A stretch of DNA of 64,000 nucleotides from G965233625 sp965233625. GTDB lineage: Bacteria > Planctomycetota > Planctomycetia > Pirellulales > Pirellulaceae. The notes under the pieces were generated by a model. That model was not told the DNA's origin. It ran no database searches and was given only the letters and a program-made list of their open reading frames with translations. A program made the position numbers and the translations under genes. Shown in pieces: positions 53,683 to 62,587 of the stretch. The stretch lies in assembly GCA_965233625.1 (NCBI GenBank), contig OZ247499.1, forward strand, positions 7,254,001-7,318,000, given 5' to 3'. Position 1 is the first letter of the stretch; every line of letters starts with the position of its first letter.

Positions 53683-54636
53683 ATGTCCGTAAAACACCCT
53701 TCGCTGCGGCGTGGCTTTACATTGGTGGAATTGCTGGTTGTGATCGCCATCATTGGCGTTCTGGTCGCGTTGTTGCTGCCGGCCGTGCAAGCGGCGCGTG
53801 AGGCTGCCCGCCGTTCGAGCTGCTCTAACAATCTGAAGCAGATCGGACTATCTCTGCACAATTATCACGATGTGAATGGCGGTCTGCCGATTGGTGCATC
53901 GGGAACCGTACCTGGACGCGGCTGGGGCAACGGCCGTGATGGCTGGGGCTGGATTCCCCGCACGCTGCCCTACATTGAACAGGGCGTGATCTACGATCAA
54001 CTGGACAATCTGAACACCCCCATTAACGGATCGCCGACAAATGGTGGCGGCCTGCGGACGGGCTATCTGAATTCGCACCTCTGCCCTTCGGACTCTAAGG
54101 CGTTTGAAGAAGAAGGAATCGCCGAATGGCAGTCGCCGCTGCACAACTACGTGGGCTGTTTCGGCCGGACCAAATACGACGCGGCCGACTATGGCGTTGT
54201 TAGCGGAGGCAGCCACAAAGGCCTGTTCGAAATTGACAAGCCTGTGCCGTTTGCGGCCTGCACAGACGGTCTGAGCAATACGGTCATGGTCAGCGAAGTC
54301 ATTACGCCCGAGTCCCCCAACATCTGGGGTTCGATCGGCCGCACGATGGTTTCGATGGGCGCCGGTTTCACAACGTACATCACGCCCAACTCCGCCGGAC
54401 ACGACCGGGCCAACCGCTGCTACACAACGCTGGGTGGTGGAGAGATCAACAAGTGCGACAACCTGGGCGACGATGCCTGGCGTGACAACATCACCGCAGC
54501 ACGCAGCATGCACCCCGGCGGCGTTCAGGCAGCGATGGGCGACGGCTCTGTGCGGTTCTTCACAGAAACGATTTCCCGCCCGCTCTGGCAGGGATACGGC
54601 ACCCGTGGCAATGGCGAAGTGCTAAGCGGCAACTAA
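53683..54636 (+). CDS. DUF1559 prepilin-like protein
   Basis: A 317-residue planctomycete family protein. The N-terminus is a type IV prepilin/pseudopilin signal: RRG-FTLVE with cleavage before Phe12 and Glu at +5, then a long hydrophobic helix (LLVVIAIIGVLVALLLPAVQ) and AAREAARRSSCSNNLKQIGL. The rest is the DUF1559 domain, ending in HPGGVQAAMGDGSVRF. Proteins of this family are abundant in planctomycetes and presumably exposed on the cell surface; their function is unknown. A good Shine-Dalgarno sequence (AGGAA) is seven bases upstream. The next gene is a small lipoprotein, as with the other DUF1559 gene in the window. Confidence 0.95.
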   Translation: MSVKHPSLRRGFTLVELLVVIAIIGVLVALLLPAVQAAREAARRSSCSNNLKQIGLSLHNYHDVNGGLPIGASGTVPGRGWGNGRDGWGWIPRTLPYIEQGVIYDQLDNLNTPINGSPTNGGGLRTGYLNSHLCPSDSKAFEEEGIAEWQSPLHNYVGCFGRTKYDAADYGVVSGGSHKGLFEIDKPVPFAACTDGLSNTVMVSEVITPESPNIWGSIGRTMVSMGAGFTTYITPNSAGHDRANRCYTTLGGGEINKCDNLGDDAWRDNITAARSMHPGGVQAAMGDGSVRFFTETISRPLWQGYGTRGNGEVLSGN

Positions 54637-54674
54637 TCGCATAGCGTCATCTCTCAAGAGCGAGGAATCTTAAT

Positions 54675-55109
54675 ATGAAAATTGTTTCCAGCGCTGCGTT
54701 GTTTGCCTGCCTGCTGATGTTTCTAACGGGCTGCAACAACGGCCAAGGCACGGTGACCGGTAAGGTCACCTGGAAAGGTCAGCCCGTCACGGGCGGACAG
54801 TTGATGTTCGACCCGGTGGGTGGCGGCGAATCACCCGGCAAGCCGGGCGCAGCGACTATCGCGGAAGATGGCACGTTCGCCGTCAGCACCTACGGCAATG
54901 GCGACGGCGCGGTGATTGGCAAGCACGCTGTTTCTTATGTCGCCCCGCCTCCAAAAGTTGAAGGCGGTTCTGTTTCAACTTCATCGGGCGATCCCAGCAA
55001 GCCCGGTCGCGCGGTGGATTCACCTTATGAAGGCCTCATCTGCAAGCAGCAGGAGGTCGTTGTCGAAAGCGGCAGCAATGTGATCGACATTGAGCTTGTC
55101 AGTCCATAA
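54675..55109 (+). CDS. Small lipoprotein, transthyretin-like fold
   Basis: A 144-residue protein with a lipobox (FLTGC, Cys20) and a beta-rich domain: GTVTGKVTWKGQPVTGGQLM, IAEDGTFAVST and a C-terminal QEVVVESGSNVIDIELV. The pattern G-x-V-x-x-x-G-x-P-V is like carboxypeptidase regulatory (transthyretin-like) domains common in planctomycete lipoproteins. GAGGAA lies seven bases before the ATG. It follows the DUF1559 gene by 38 bases and is probably in the same transcript; a second such pair is at 61-62.6 kb. Confidence 0.9.
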   Translation: MKIVSSAALFACLLMFLTGCNNGQGTVTGKVTWKGQPVTGGQLMFDPVGGGESPGKPGAATIAEDGTFAVSTYGNGDGAVIGKHAVSYVAPPPKVEGGSVSTSSGDPSKPGRAVDSPYEGLICKQQEVVVESGSNVIDIELVSP

Positions 55110-55166
55110 GCCGCGCAGAACGCACAGAATTTCTCTTCAGTCCCACTAAGTAGCTAGAGTGAAAAG

Positions 55167-56321
55167 ATGAAAAATACATTCAACGTCGCAATGGTCGGTC
55201 TTGGTTTTGGCGCCGAGTTTGTGCCGATTTATCAGGCACATCCAAACGCCAATGTGCATGCACTTTGCCGCCGAAACGAGGCAGAGTTGAACAAGGCGGC
55301 GGATCAGTTTGGCATCGAGAAGCGTTATACGAGCTATGCCGATGTACTTGCAGATGCAGACGTAGACTTCGTTCACATCAACAGCCCAATTGCCGATCAC
55401 GCCCGTATGTCGCTCGAGGCGCTCGACGCGGGTAAGCATGTGATGTGCACCGTTCCGATGGCGACAACCATTGAAGAATGCCGGCAGATCGTGGAAAAGG
55501 TTAACCAGACCGGGTTAAAATACATGATGGCGGAAACGGTTGTGTACAGCCGTGAATTCCTGTTCATCAAAGACCTATACGACAAAGGCGAACTGGGCAA
55601 GATTCAGCATCTGGCTGCCGCCCATCCACAGGACATGGACGGTTGGCCGAGCTACTGGGAGGAAATGATCCCGATGCACTATGCCACGCATGTTGTCAGC
55701 CCATGCCTGGGTCTGGTGGATGGCTTGGCGGAGTATGTCAGCTGCTTCGGCTCCGGAACGGTCCGCGACGACATTGCGAAAAAATCGGGCAGTTCGTTTG
55801 CGGTTGAGACCTGCCATGTAAAGATTAAAGACAGCGATCTGACTGCGCACGTCTCGCGTTCGCTCTATGATGTGGCACGTCAGTACCGCGAAAGCTTTGA
55901 CGTCTATGGTACGAAGAAGAGCTTCGAGTGGACGCTTGTCGAGAACGAACCTCACGTGATTCACACGGCCAAGAAGCCCGAACCAGAGATTCCAGAAAAA
56001 ATTGAGGTGCCGGATTTCGCCCACTTGCTGCCAGAAGAGATTCAGAAGTTTACATTGCCTGCCGGAATTCACGACGCAGATCATCTGTCCTTCATCCAGG
56101 GTGGCGGGCATGGTGGTTCGCACCCGCATCTGGTGCATGAGTTCATCTCTGCGCTATGCGAAGACCGTGCTCCCTGGCCAGATGCCGTCACCGCAGCCAA
56201 CTGGACCTGTGTTGGCATCTGTGCCCATGAATCGGCAACCCGTGGCGGCGAGATCGTCAAGCTGCCGGAATTCACGCTTGCCGCCTCGCAGTCGCGCAAG
56301 CCGGCTGTTCCCGTAAGCTAA
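55167..56321 (+). CDS. Gfo/Idh/MocA family protein with altered catalytic motif
   Basis: A 384-residue cytosolic protein without signal peptide. The Rossmann fold is clear (FNVAMVGLGFGAEFVPIY, VDFVHINSPIADHARMSLEA). The position of the usual E-K-P catalytic motif reads C-T-V-P (GKHVMCTVPMATTIEECRQI), so the conserved lysine is missing. The C-terminal domain is well formed (PIADH, DMDGWPSYW, HYATHVVSP, GGSHPHLVHEF). It is therefore either a dehydrogenase with different catalysis, as in some characterised subgroups, or a non-catalytic binding protein. It precedes the ThuA/CxxCH gene by 56 bases. Confidence 0.93.
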   Translation: MKNTFNVAMVGLGFGAEFVPIYQAHPNANVHALCRRNEAELNKAADQFGIEKRYTSYADVLADADVDFVHINSPIADHARMSLEALDAGKHVMCTVPMATTIEECRQIVEKVNQTGLKYMMAETVVYSREFLFIKDLYDKGELGKIQHLAAAHPQDMDGWPSYWEEMIPMHYATHVVSPCLGLVDGLAEYVSCFGSGTVRDDIAKKSGSSFAVETCHVKIKDSDLTAHVSRSLYDVARQYRESFDVYGTKKSFEWTLVENEPHVIHTAKKPEPEIPEKIEVPDFAHLLPEEIQKFTLPAGIHDADHLSFIQGGGHGGSHPHLVHEFISALCEDRAPWPDAVTAANWTCVGICAHESATRGGEIVKLPEFTLAASQSRKPAVPVS

Positions 56322-56377
56322 TCAGCTAATCCGCCGTCCCGCCGCATTCCCGGACTTATCCCACAAGGTCATCACCC

Positions 56378-59300
56378 ATGAATTTGAGCCCTTCTTTAAT
56401 TCGCCGCACGGTCGCCCTGTTGCTCGCATGCTGTGCGTTCGCGTGTTGCATGGCGACAGGTGCAACGCCCGCTGCTGCGAAGGATTTGAACCTGTTATTC
56501 GTTGGTGACAATGGGCATCATCAACCGGCGCGACGTTTTCAGGAACTCGCGCCGGCGTTGAAGCAACGCGGCGTGGCGATGAAATACACCGACCGCATGA
56601 CGGACCTGAACCCGCAGACACTGGCCGCATTTGACGGTCTGGTGCTGTACGCCAACATCGATCGCATTGAAGATGCACAGGCCAAAGCACTGCTGGACTA
56701 TGTCGCCGGCGGCAAGGGCTTCATTCCGTTGCACTGCGCCACATTCTGCTGGCGGAACAATAAAGAGATCGTCGCTCTAATGGGCGCGCAGTTTCAGCGG
56801 CACGGCGGGCAGGTTTTCACCACGCAGATTGCAGACGGCGATCACCCGGTGATGAAGGGTTACGGCAGCTTCACCAGCTGGGACGAAACATATATCCATC
56901 ACCTGCACAACGAGAAGAACCGCACCGTGCTGGAATACCGCGTGCAGGGCGATCAGGCCGAAGGCAGACGCCGCGAACCTTGGACCTGGGTCCGTACGCA
57001 TGGTAAAGGTCGCGTGTTCTACACCGCCTGGGGTCACGATCAGCGGACGTTCTCCAACGCTGGTTTTCACAATCTGATCGAACGCGGCATCCGTTGGGCA
57101 TGCGGCGATGATCCTTCCAAAGTACCGTCTTACCGGGAGCCAGGGCGCTTTGCCGCACCCGCCATGACGCCGCCCCGCAAAGACGTTGCCAAGTTTGAAT
57201 ACGTTGACGTTGGCCCGAAGATTCCGAACTACACGCCCGGCAGCAGCTGGGGCAAACAGGCCGAACCTCGCAACCTGATGCAGAAGCCGTTGCCTGTGAA
57301 AGAGTCCATCAAACACTTCGTCACGCCGCAGGGCATGGCGGTTCGCCCTTATGCTGATGAACGTAACTTCCACGCTAAGCCCATCGCGATGACCTGGGAC
57401 GAACGTGGCCGGTTATGGGTCTGCGAGACGGTTGATTATCCGAATCAACTGGGCGGCAACCGCGACCGCATCCGCATCTGTGAAGACACCGACGGCGACC
57501 ACGTGGCCGACAAGTTTACGGTCTTCGCTGAAGGACTGAGCATTCCCACTGCCATCGTCATTGTGCGTGGCGGCGCCGTTGTGCAGAACGGCAGAGAAAC
57601 CATCTATCTGAAAGATACCGACGGCGATGATGTGGCCGACCAGAAGAAAACGCTGATTACCGGCTGGTCCCTAGGCGACACGCATGGCGGCGTGAGCAAC
57701 TTCCGTTACGGGCTGGACAACTGGATCTGGGCGATGCAGGGCTACAACTACAGCCGCCCACAGATTAACGGAAAGCCTACCCAGGCGTTCCGGCAGGGCT
57801 TCTGGCGATTCAAACTTTCGCAGTCTGATCCACCGGAGGTAACGGACCTGGAGTTCGTGCGGTCGACGGATAACAACACCTGGGGGCTGGGGATCAGCGA
57901 AGAAGGGCTGATCTTTGGTTCAACAGCCAACCGCAATCCCAGCATGTTCATGCCAGTTCCCAACCGGTATTACGAACGTGTCCGCGGCTGGGCGCCAGAT
58001 ACGCTGCATTCCATTGCCGATACGCACCGCTTCGATCCGATTACCGACAAGGTCCGGCAGGTGGATCAATTTGGTGGATACACGGCTGGCGCCGGTCATA
58101 GCCTCTACACCGCGCGTGCGTTCCCGCAGCAGTGGTGGAACAGCACCGCCTTTGTGTGCGGTCCTACCGGGCATCTTGTCGGCACGTTTGTGCTGCGTCG
58201 AGATGGCGCCAACTATAAGTCCACCAGCCCCATTAACCTGGTCGCCAGCGATGATGAGTGGTCGGCGCCTGTGATGGCGGAAACCGGACCTGATGGCGCC
58301 GTCTGGGTGCTCGACTGGTATAACTACATTGTGCAACACAACCCGACGCCGCACGGTTTCAAAACCGGCAAGGGCGCCGCCTATGAGAGCGATCTCCGCG
58401 ACAAAAAACATGGCCGCATCTACCGTGTTGTTGCGACCAATGAAAGCGGCGACAACATTCACCCCGTCGCCAGTCTGGCGGCAATGTCCAACCAGCAGCT
58501 TGTCTCGCAGCTGAAGCACCCCTCATTCCGCTGGCGCCTGCATGCACAACGGCTTCTGATCGAACGCGAAGCCGGTGACATTGTGCAGCCTTTGCTCATG
58601 CTGCTGGCCGATGAATCAACCGATGCTGCAGGTTTGAACGTGGGCGCCATTCACGCGTTGCACACACTTAGCGGATTGGGCCTGGTCAAGTTTGAAGCAG
58701 ATAGCGGAGTGTCAGAAGCTGTCACACGGGCTCTTGCGCATCCGTCGGCGGGCGTCCGCCGCAATGCCGTCGCCGTGCTTCCGCATAACGCTGCGGGTTT
58801 GAAGGCGCTGCTTGCAAATCGCGCGTTGTTTGCCGACACCGATGCACAGGTAAAGTTGCAAGCGGTTCTCACGCTCGCTGACATGCCGCCAGCGGACGAG
58901 GCTGGCAGGCTTGTTGCAGAGATGGCCTCCACCGAAGGCGACCGGGTTATCATCGACGCGCTGACGTCGGCCGCTGCGACGCATGCGGTTTCCTTTGTGC
59001 AGCAAGTCACATCCAACCAGGGGCAGCCTTCCAGCACCGTCCTGCGGATCACACGTCAGGTCACGGAGCATCTTGCCCGTAGCGGTATCGAGGCAGACAG
59101 CCTGGAACAGATTGCGACAAGTCTAAGCGGCGCCCAGCCAGCCCTTTCCAACGCGGTCGTGGACGGCCTTAGCCAGGGCATGCCTGCGAATTTCAAGATC
59201 AATGCAACGAAATCTCTGGATGCGGCCCTGGTTCGTGCGTTCCAGAATGGCGATACCGCAACAAAAGGCAAGCTGCTGCGGCTGACGTCGCGGATGAAGA

Positions 59301-60817
59301 TGACCGCGCTGGACAAGTACGCCGGAGAAATCGCTGCGTCGCTGGTGGAAGTCATCGAGGATAGCGACGCACCATCTGAGAAACGCAGTGCTGCCGCGCG
59401 GGAGCTTGCCGGTTTCCGTTCGGGCGACAGCAGCGTTGTTGAAACGATTGTGCAGCAGATCACGCCGCAGACGCCGCTGGATGTTTCGGCAAAACTGCTC
59501 GCCGCGCTTCGTCTGAGTGAAGCCGCGGAGGGAGGCAGCGTGCTCCTTAAATACTTCCCGTCGATGACGCCGGCGGCAAGATCCGCCGCGGCCAGCATTG
59601 TGCTCAGCAAACCGGCGTGGACAAAAGCACTGCTTGCGGCAGCCGGGTCAAACACGTTTGATTTGAATGATCTTTCGCTGGAACAGAAACAGGCGTTGCG
59701 TTCGCACCCGGACCGTTCGCTCCGTGCCCAGGCAGAGAAGCTGCTGGCTCGTTCCGGCGGGTTGCCAGATGCGGATCGCGACAAGGTGCTTAAGTCGCTG
59801 TTGCACATCACCCAGAAAGCGGGCGATGTAGACGCCGGACGCGCCGTCTTCAAAAAGGCGTGCTCCGCATGTCACCAGCACGGCGAGATTGGCAACAAGA
59901 TTGGACCCAACCTGACGGGTATGTCGGTGCATCCTAAAGCGGAACTGCTCACGCACATCATTGATCCGTCACGCAATGTGGAGGGCAACTTCCGCCTGTA
60001 CAGCGTGGTCACGGCTGAAGGTGAGATTTTCAACGGCATGCTGGCCGGCGAAACCCGCACATCGATCACCATGATCGACGCCCAGGCCAAGCAGATAAAT
60101 GTGGCCCGTGAAGATATTGAAGAGCTTATTGCTTCGCGGAAATCGTTGATGCCGGAAGGCTTCGAGAAGCAGCTTAGCGAAAAGCAACTGACCGACCTGC
60201 TGGAGTTCCTCACGGACAAAGGTCGCTTCGTACCGCTGCCATTGGACAAAGTCGCCACGGCGATCAGCACCAAGGGGTTATTTCACGAGGGTGATAACGG
60301 GCCGGACCGCATGATTTTCCCCGACTGGAAACCGAAGGTCTTCGACGGCGTTCCTTTCGTCCTGACAGATCCGCAAGGCAAGTCCAAGCCAAATATCGTC
60401 CTCTTATATGGTCCGCAGGGCACCCTACCGCCACGCATGCCGAAGTCGGTTTCGCTGAAGTGTGGAACGCCGGCCGCAGCGATTCACCTGCTCAGCGGGG
60501 TCGGCGGTTGGAGCCATCCTTACGACCGGCAGAAAACGGTCTCGATGATCGTCCGTCTTACGTATGCCGACGGCAGCAAAGAAGATCATAAGCTGCTCAA
60601 CGCCGTCCATTTTGCGGACTACATCCGCCGGGTCGATGTGCCAGGCAGCAAGTTCGCATGGATGCTGGGCAGCCAGCAGATCCGCTATCTGAAAATCCAG
60701 CCCGCCCGCGCTGCCAGCATCGACACCATCGAACTGGTGAAAGGCGAAGACGGCAGCTCCCCCATCGTCATGGCGGTAACCGTCGAGCGGCAGGAAGGCG
60801 AAAAGCCAGCAGAGTAA
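56378..60817 (+). CDS. ThuA / PVC-type CxxCH multidomain exported protein
   Basis: A 1479-residue exported protein (signal about 1-35). Domains in order: ThuA-like (about 38-240; LLFVGDNGHHQPARRF, LHCATFCW, WVRTHGKGRVFYTAWGHD); PVC membrane-bound dehydrogenase-like beta-propeller (about 320-690; IRICEDTDGDHVADKFTVF, GVSNFRYGLDNWIW); HEAT-like helices (about 700-1130); a haem domain with C1162-S-A-C-H1166 followed by GPNLTGMSVH, in which Met could be the axial ligand; and a C-terminal beta-sandwich similar in layout to NPCBM. This planctomycete architecture suggests periplasmic oxidation of a sugar with electron transfer to a cytochrome. A strong terminator follows. Confidence 0.93.
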   Translation: MNLSPSLIRRTVALLLACCAFACCMATGATPAAAKDLNLLFVGDNGHHQPARRFQELAPALKQRGVAMKYTDRMTDLNPQTLAAFDGLVLYANIDRIEDAQAKALLDYVAGGKGFIPLHCATFCWRNNKEIVALMGAQFQRHGGQVFTTQIADGDHPVMKGYGSFTSWDETYIHHLHNEKNRTVLEYRVQGDQAEGRRREPWTWVRTHGKGRVFYTAWGHDQRTFSNAGFHNLIERGIRWACGDDPSKVPSYREPGRFAAPAMTPPRKDVAKFEYVDVGPKIPNYTPGSSWGKQAEPRNLMQKPLPVKESIKHFVTPQGMAVRPYADERNFHAKPIAMTWDERGRLWVCETVDYPNQLGGNRDRIRICEDTDGDHVADKFTVFAEGLSIPTAIVIVRGGAVVQNGRETIYLKDTDGDDVADQKKTLITGWSLGDTHGGVSNFRYGLDNWIWAMQGYNYSRPQINGKPTQAFRQGFWRFKLSQSDPPEVTDLEFVRSTDNNTWGLGISEEGLIFGSTANRNPSMFMPVPNRYYERVRGWAPDTLHSIADTHRFDPITDKVRQVDQFGGYTAGAGHSLYTARAFPQQWWNSTAFVCGPTGHLVGTFVLRRDGANYKSTSPINLVASDDEWSAPVMAETGPDGAVWVLDWYNYIVQHNPTPHGFKTGKGAAYESDLRDKKHGRIYRVVATNESGDNIHPVASLAAMSNQQLVSQLKHPSFRWRLHAQRLLIEREAGDIVQPLLMLLADESTDAAGLNVGAIHALHTLSGLGLVKFEADSGVSEAVTRALAHPSAGVRRNAVAVLPHNAAGLKALLANRALFADTDAQVKLQAVLTLADMPPADEAGRLVAEMASTEGDRVIIDALTSAAATHAVSFVQQVTSNQGQPSSTVLRITRQVTEHLARSGIEADSLEQIATSLSGAQPALSNAVVDGLSQGMPANFKINATKSLDAALVRAFQNGDTATKGKLLRLTSRMKMTALDKYAGEIAASLVEVIEDSDAPSEKRSAAARELAGFRSGDSSVVETIVQQITPQTPLDVSAKLLAALRLSEAAEGGSVLLKYFPSMTPAARSAAASIVLSKPAWTKALLAAAGSNTFDLNDLSLEQKQALRSHPDRSLRAQAEKLLARSGGLPDADRDKVLKSLLHITQKAGDVDAGRAVFKKACSACHQHGEIGNKIGPNLTGMSVHPKAELLTHIIDPSRNVEGNFRLYSVVTAEGEIFNGMLAGETRTSITMIDAQAKQINVAREDIEELIASRKSLMPEGFEKQLSEKQLTDLLEFLTDKGRFVPLPLDKVATAISTKGLFHEGDNGPDRMIFPDWKPKVFDGVPFVLTDPQGKSKPNIVLLYGPQGTLPPRMPKSVSLKCGTPAAAIHLLSGVGGWSHPYDRQKTVSMIVRLTYADGSKEDHKLLNAVHFADYIRRVDVPGSKFAWMLGSQQIRYLKIQPARAASIDTIELVKGEDGSSPIVMAVTVERQEGEKPAE

Positions 60818-60860
60818 CGGCGCTGCCTCACAGCAAGCGATTCCCATCCGATTCAACAGT

Positions 60861-60893
60861 GCGGCTCGAATTAACATTCGAGCCGCTTTTTTT
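60861..60893 (+). terminator. Intrinsic terminator after the CxxCH giant
   Basis: A perfect 10-bp stem, GCGGCTCGAA (60861-60870) with TTCGAGCCGC (60877-60886), loop TTAACA, followed by seven T (60887-60893). It ends the transcript of the 56-61 kb genes. Confidence 0.93.
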
Positions 60894-61074
60894 GCGTCAG
60901 GCGCTTGTGCACGCCACTTGGTATCAGGAAGGAGATTGGGGCTGCGTGGGGGAATTCCTGATTTTGGCGAATTCCGTGGATTCCCTCGTAACACCCTCAT
61001 AGGCAACGGGGTTGTATGAGGTAAGTTGGCTCGTAGGGACATCTTTACATATTTTTAACAGGGAATTGGTATTC

Positions 61075-62079
61075 ATGAAACAAGGTTTTCCATCACGTTC
61101 GAACCGCACCGGCTTTACCCTCGTGGAATTGCTGGTAGTTATCGCAATTATTGGTGTGCTAGTCGCACTCCTCCTCCCCGCCGTACAAGCCGCACGCGAA
61201 GCCGCCCGGCGCAGTTCTTGCACCAATAACCTCAAGCAGTTCGGCTTGGGTCTACAGAACTTCCACGACACATACGGCAATTTTCCTCCCGGCATGACCG
61301 ATGACGACACCGACAATCTGGGTTGGGGAACGCACATTCTGCCTTTCGTTGAACAGCAGAACCTGTACGACCAGATGATCGCAACTCGCCCGGCTGCCCA
61401 GATTGCCATGATTCAGAAATCCGGCACCCACGCCAACGTTGACGGCAACGGTGACTGGTTCCGCACCCATCAAAGTGCGATGCAGCCATTTACCAAAACC
61501 AGCCTTGATGCATTCCGTTGCCCATCCAACGCTCTGCCAGAGTTCGATAACGATGGCTATGCCGGCTCCAGCTACGTCGGTTGTGCAGGCGGCACAAACG
61601 GTGCTGAGTCGGAACTTGGTGCGTGTGGCGGCTACCGCCCGTCGAATACTGGCGAATCGCGTGCTAATGGTATGCTGACCCCTGACAGTAACAATACCCA
61701 GACCTGGGCTTGGGGAATGCGTGATTGCACCGATGGCACGAGCAGCACGATCATGGTCGGCGAAGTGGGTGAAAGTGCGAATGTTAACCGCAGTAAAACC
61801 GACGATGGCAACTTCCCGTTGTGGGCTGGCGGTAACAATAATGGTGGTTGCAACACCACCAACGGTCTTGGCGCCCACATGCGTGTTACTGGTCCCAACT
61901 TCTACATTAACCGTCCGGACGGCAAGCTCTCTGACCTGTCGTTCGGCAGCTATCACCCCGGCGGCGCCCTCTTCGTGTTCACCGATGGTTCTGTTCACTT
62001 CCTGCCAGAAACGATGAACACGGTTGTGTACCGCAACCTGGGCGATCGTGCCGATGGTCAGGTCACACAGGTTCCATAG
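61075..62079 (+). CDS. DUF1559 prepilin-like protein
   Basis: A 334-residue paralogue of the protein at 53.7 kb. The prepilin signal TG-FTLVE (cleavage before Phe14) and the hydrophobic helix are the same at most positions. The body then differs but keeps DUF1559 landmarks (LGLQNFHDTYGNFPPG, DGTSSTIMVGEV, HPGGALFVFTDGSVHFLPET). The ATG at 61075 is chosen at the prepilin signal; upstream codons to 61012 are not conserved. It has its own terminator, so the lipoprotein gene behind it may be only partly co-expressed. Confidence 0.95.
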   Translation: MKQGFPSRSNRTGFTLVELLVVIAIIGVLVALLLPAVQAAREAARRSSCTNNLKQFGLGLQNFHDTYGNFPPGMTDDDTDNLGWGTHILPFVEQQNLYDQMIATRPAAQIAMIQKSGTHANVDGNGDWFRTHQSAMQPFTKTSLDAFRCPSNALPEFDNDGYAGSSYVGCAGGTNGAESELGACGGYRPSNTGESRANGMLTPDSNNTQTWAWGMRDCTDGTSSTIMVGEVGESANVNRSKTDDGNFPLWAGGNNNGGCNTTNGLGAHMRVTGPNFYINRPDGKLSDLSFGSYHPGGALFVFTDGSVHFLPETMNTVVYRNLGDRADGQVTQVP

Positions 62080-62112
62080 TCGCGACAACTGCTGCTAAAT
62101 CTGTTACAGCGT

Positions 62113-62145
62113 ACCCGGCTGCGATCTACGTAGCCGGGTCTTTTT
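62113..62145 (+). terminator. Intrinsic terminator between DUF1559 and lipoprotein genes
   Basis: An 8-bp stem, ACCCGGCT (62113-62120) with AGCCGGGT (62132-62139), with an 11-base loop, followed by CTTTTT. Because it lies inside the pair it may set a higher DUF1559-to-lipoprotein ratio. Confidence 0.85.
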
Positions 62146-62179
62146 ATTGCTTACCAACTTTGACTGTGAGAATTATTTG

Positions 62180-62557
62180 ATGAAACAGCGTATTTTCAGC
62201 ATTCAGCCATTTCTTTTAATTGCCATTGTTCTTGGTTGCGGGTTAACCGGCTGCGGGAGTGGGGCCTCCCTGAAAGGCACGCTTACGATGGACGGCGCGC
62301 CTGTTCAAGGTGGATCACTGACGTTTGTTCCTGTGGAAGAAGGCAAACCAGCGTCAACAACGGTCAATACCGATGGCACATTCGACCTGACTGGCGTACC
62401 GCTGGGCAAGGTGAAAGTCAACTACAGCCCACCAACGGGCGAATCGGATGCGCACGGTCAAGCAGAGAAGTCGCCCTACGCCGGAGCGAAGCTAAACCCT
62501 GCTGAGATCGAAGTTACGTCCGGCGCAACGCTTGAGTTGAAGCTGGAAAAGAAATAG
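62180..62557 (+). CDS. Small lipoprotein, transthyretin-like fold
   Basis: A 125-residue protein with lipobox GLTGC and a beta-rich domain: SLKGTLTMDGAPVQGGSLTF, NTDGTFDLTGVPLGKVKVNY and a C-terminal EVTSGATLELKLEKK. It is the same fold and the same position relative to a DUF1559 gene as the lipoprotein at 54.7 kb, but sequence similarity is limited to the G-x-P-V-x-G-G pattern. The start at 62180 is chosen because the signal peptide begins there; an in-frame TTG lies upstream at 62147. Function unknown; a partner of the surface DUF1559 protein is plausible. Confidence 0.88.
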   Translation: MKQRIFSIQPFLLIAIVLGCGLTGCGSGASLKGTLTMDGAPVQGGSLTFVPVEEGKPASTTVNTDGTFDLTGVPLGKVKVNYSPPTGESDAHGQAEKSPYAGAKLNPAEIEVTSGATLELKLEKK

Positions 62558-62587
62558 GCACGCTGCTTCACACTGCAACGCATTTCC

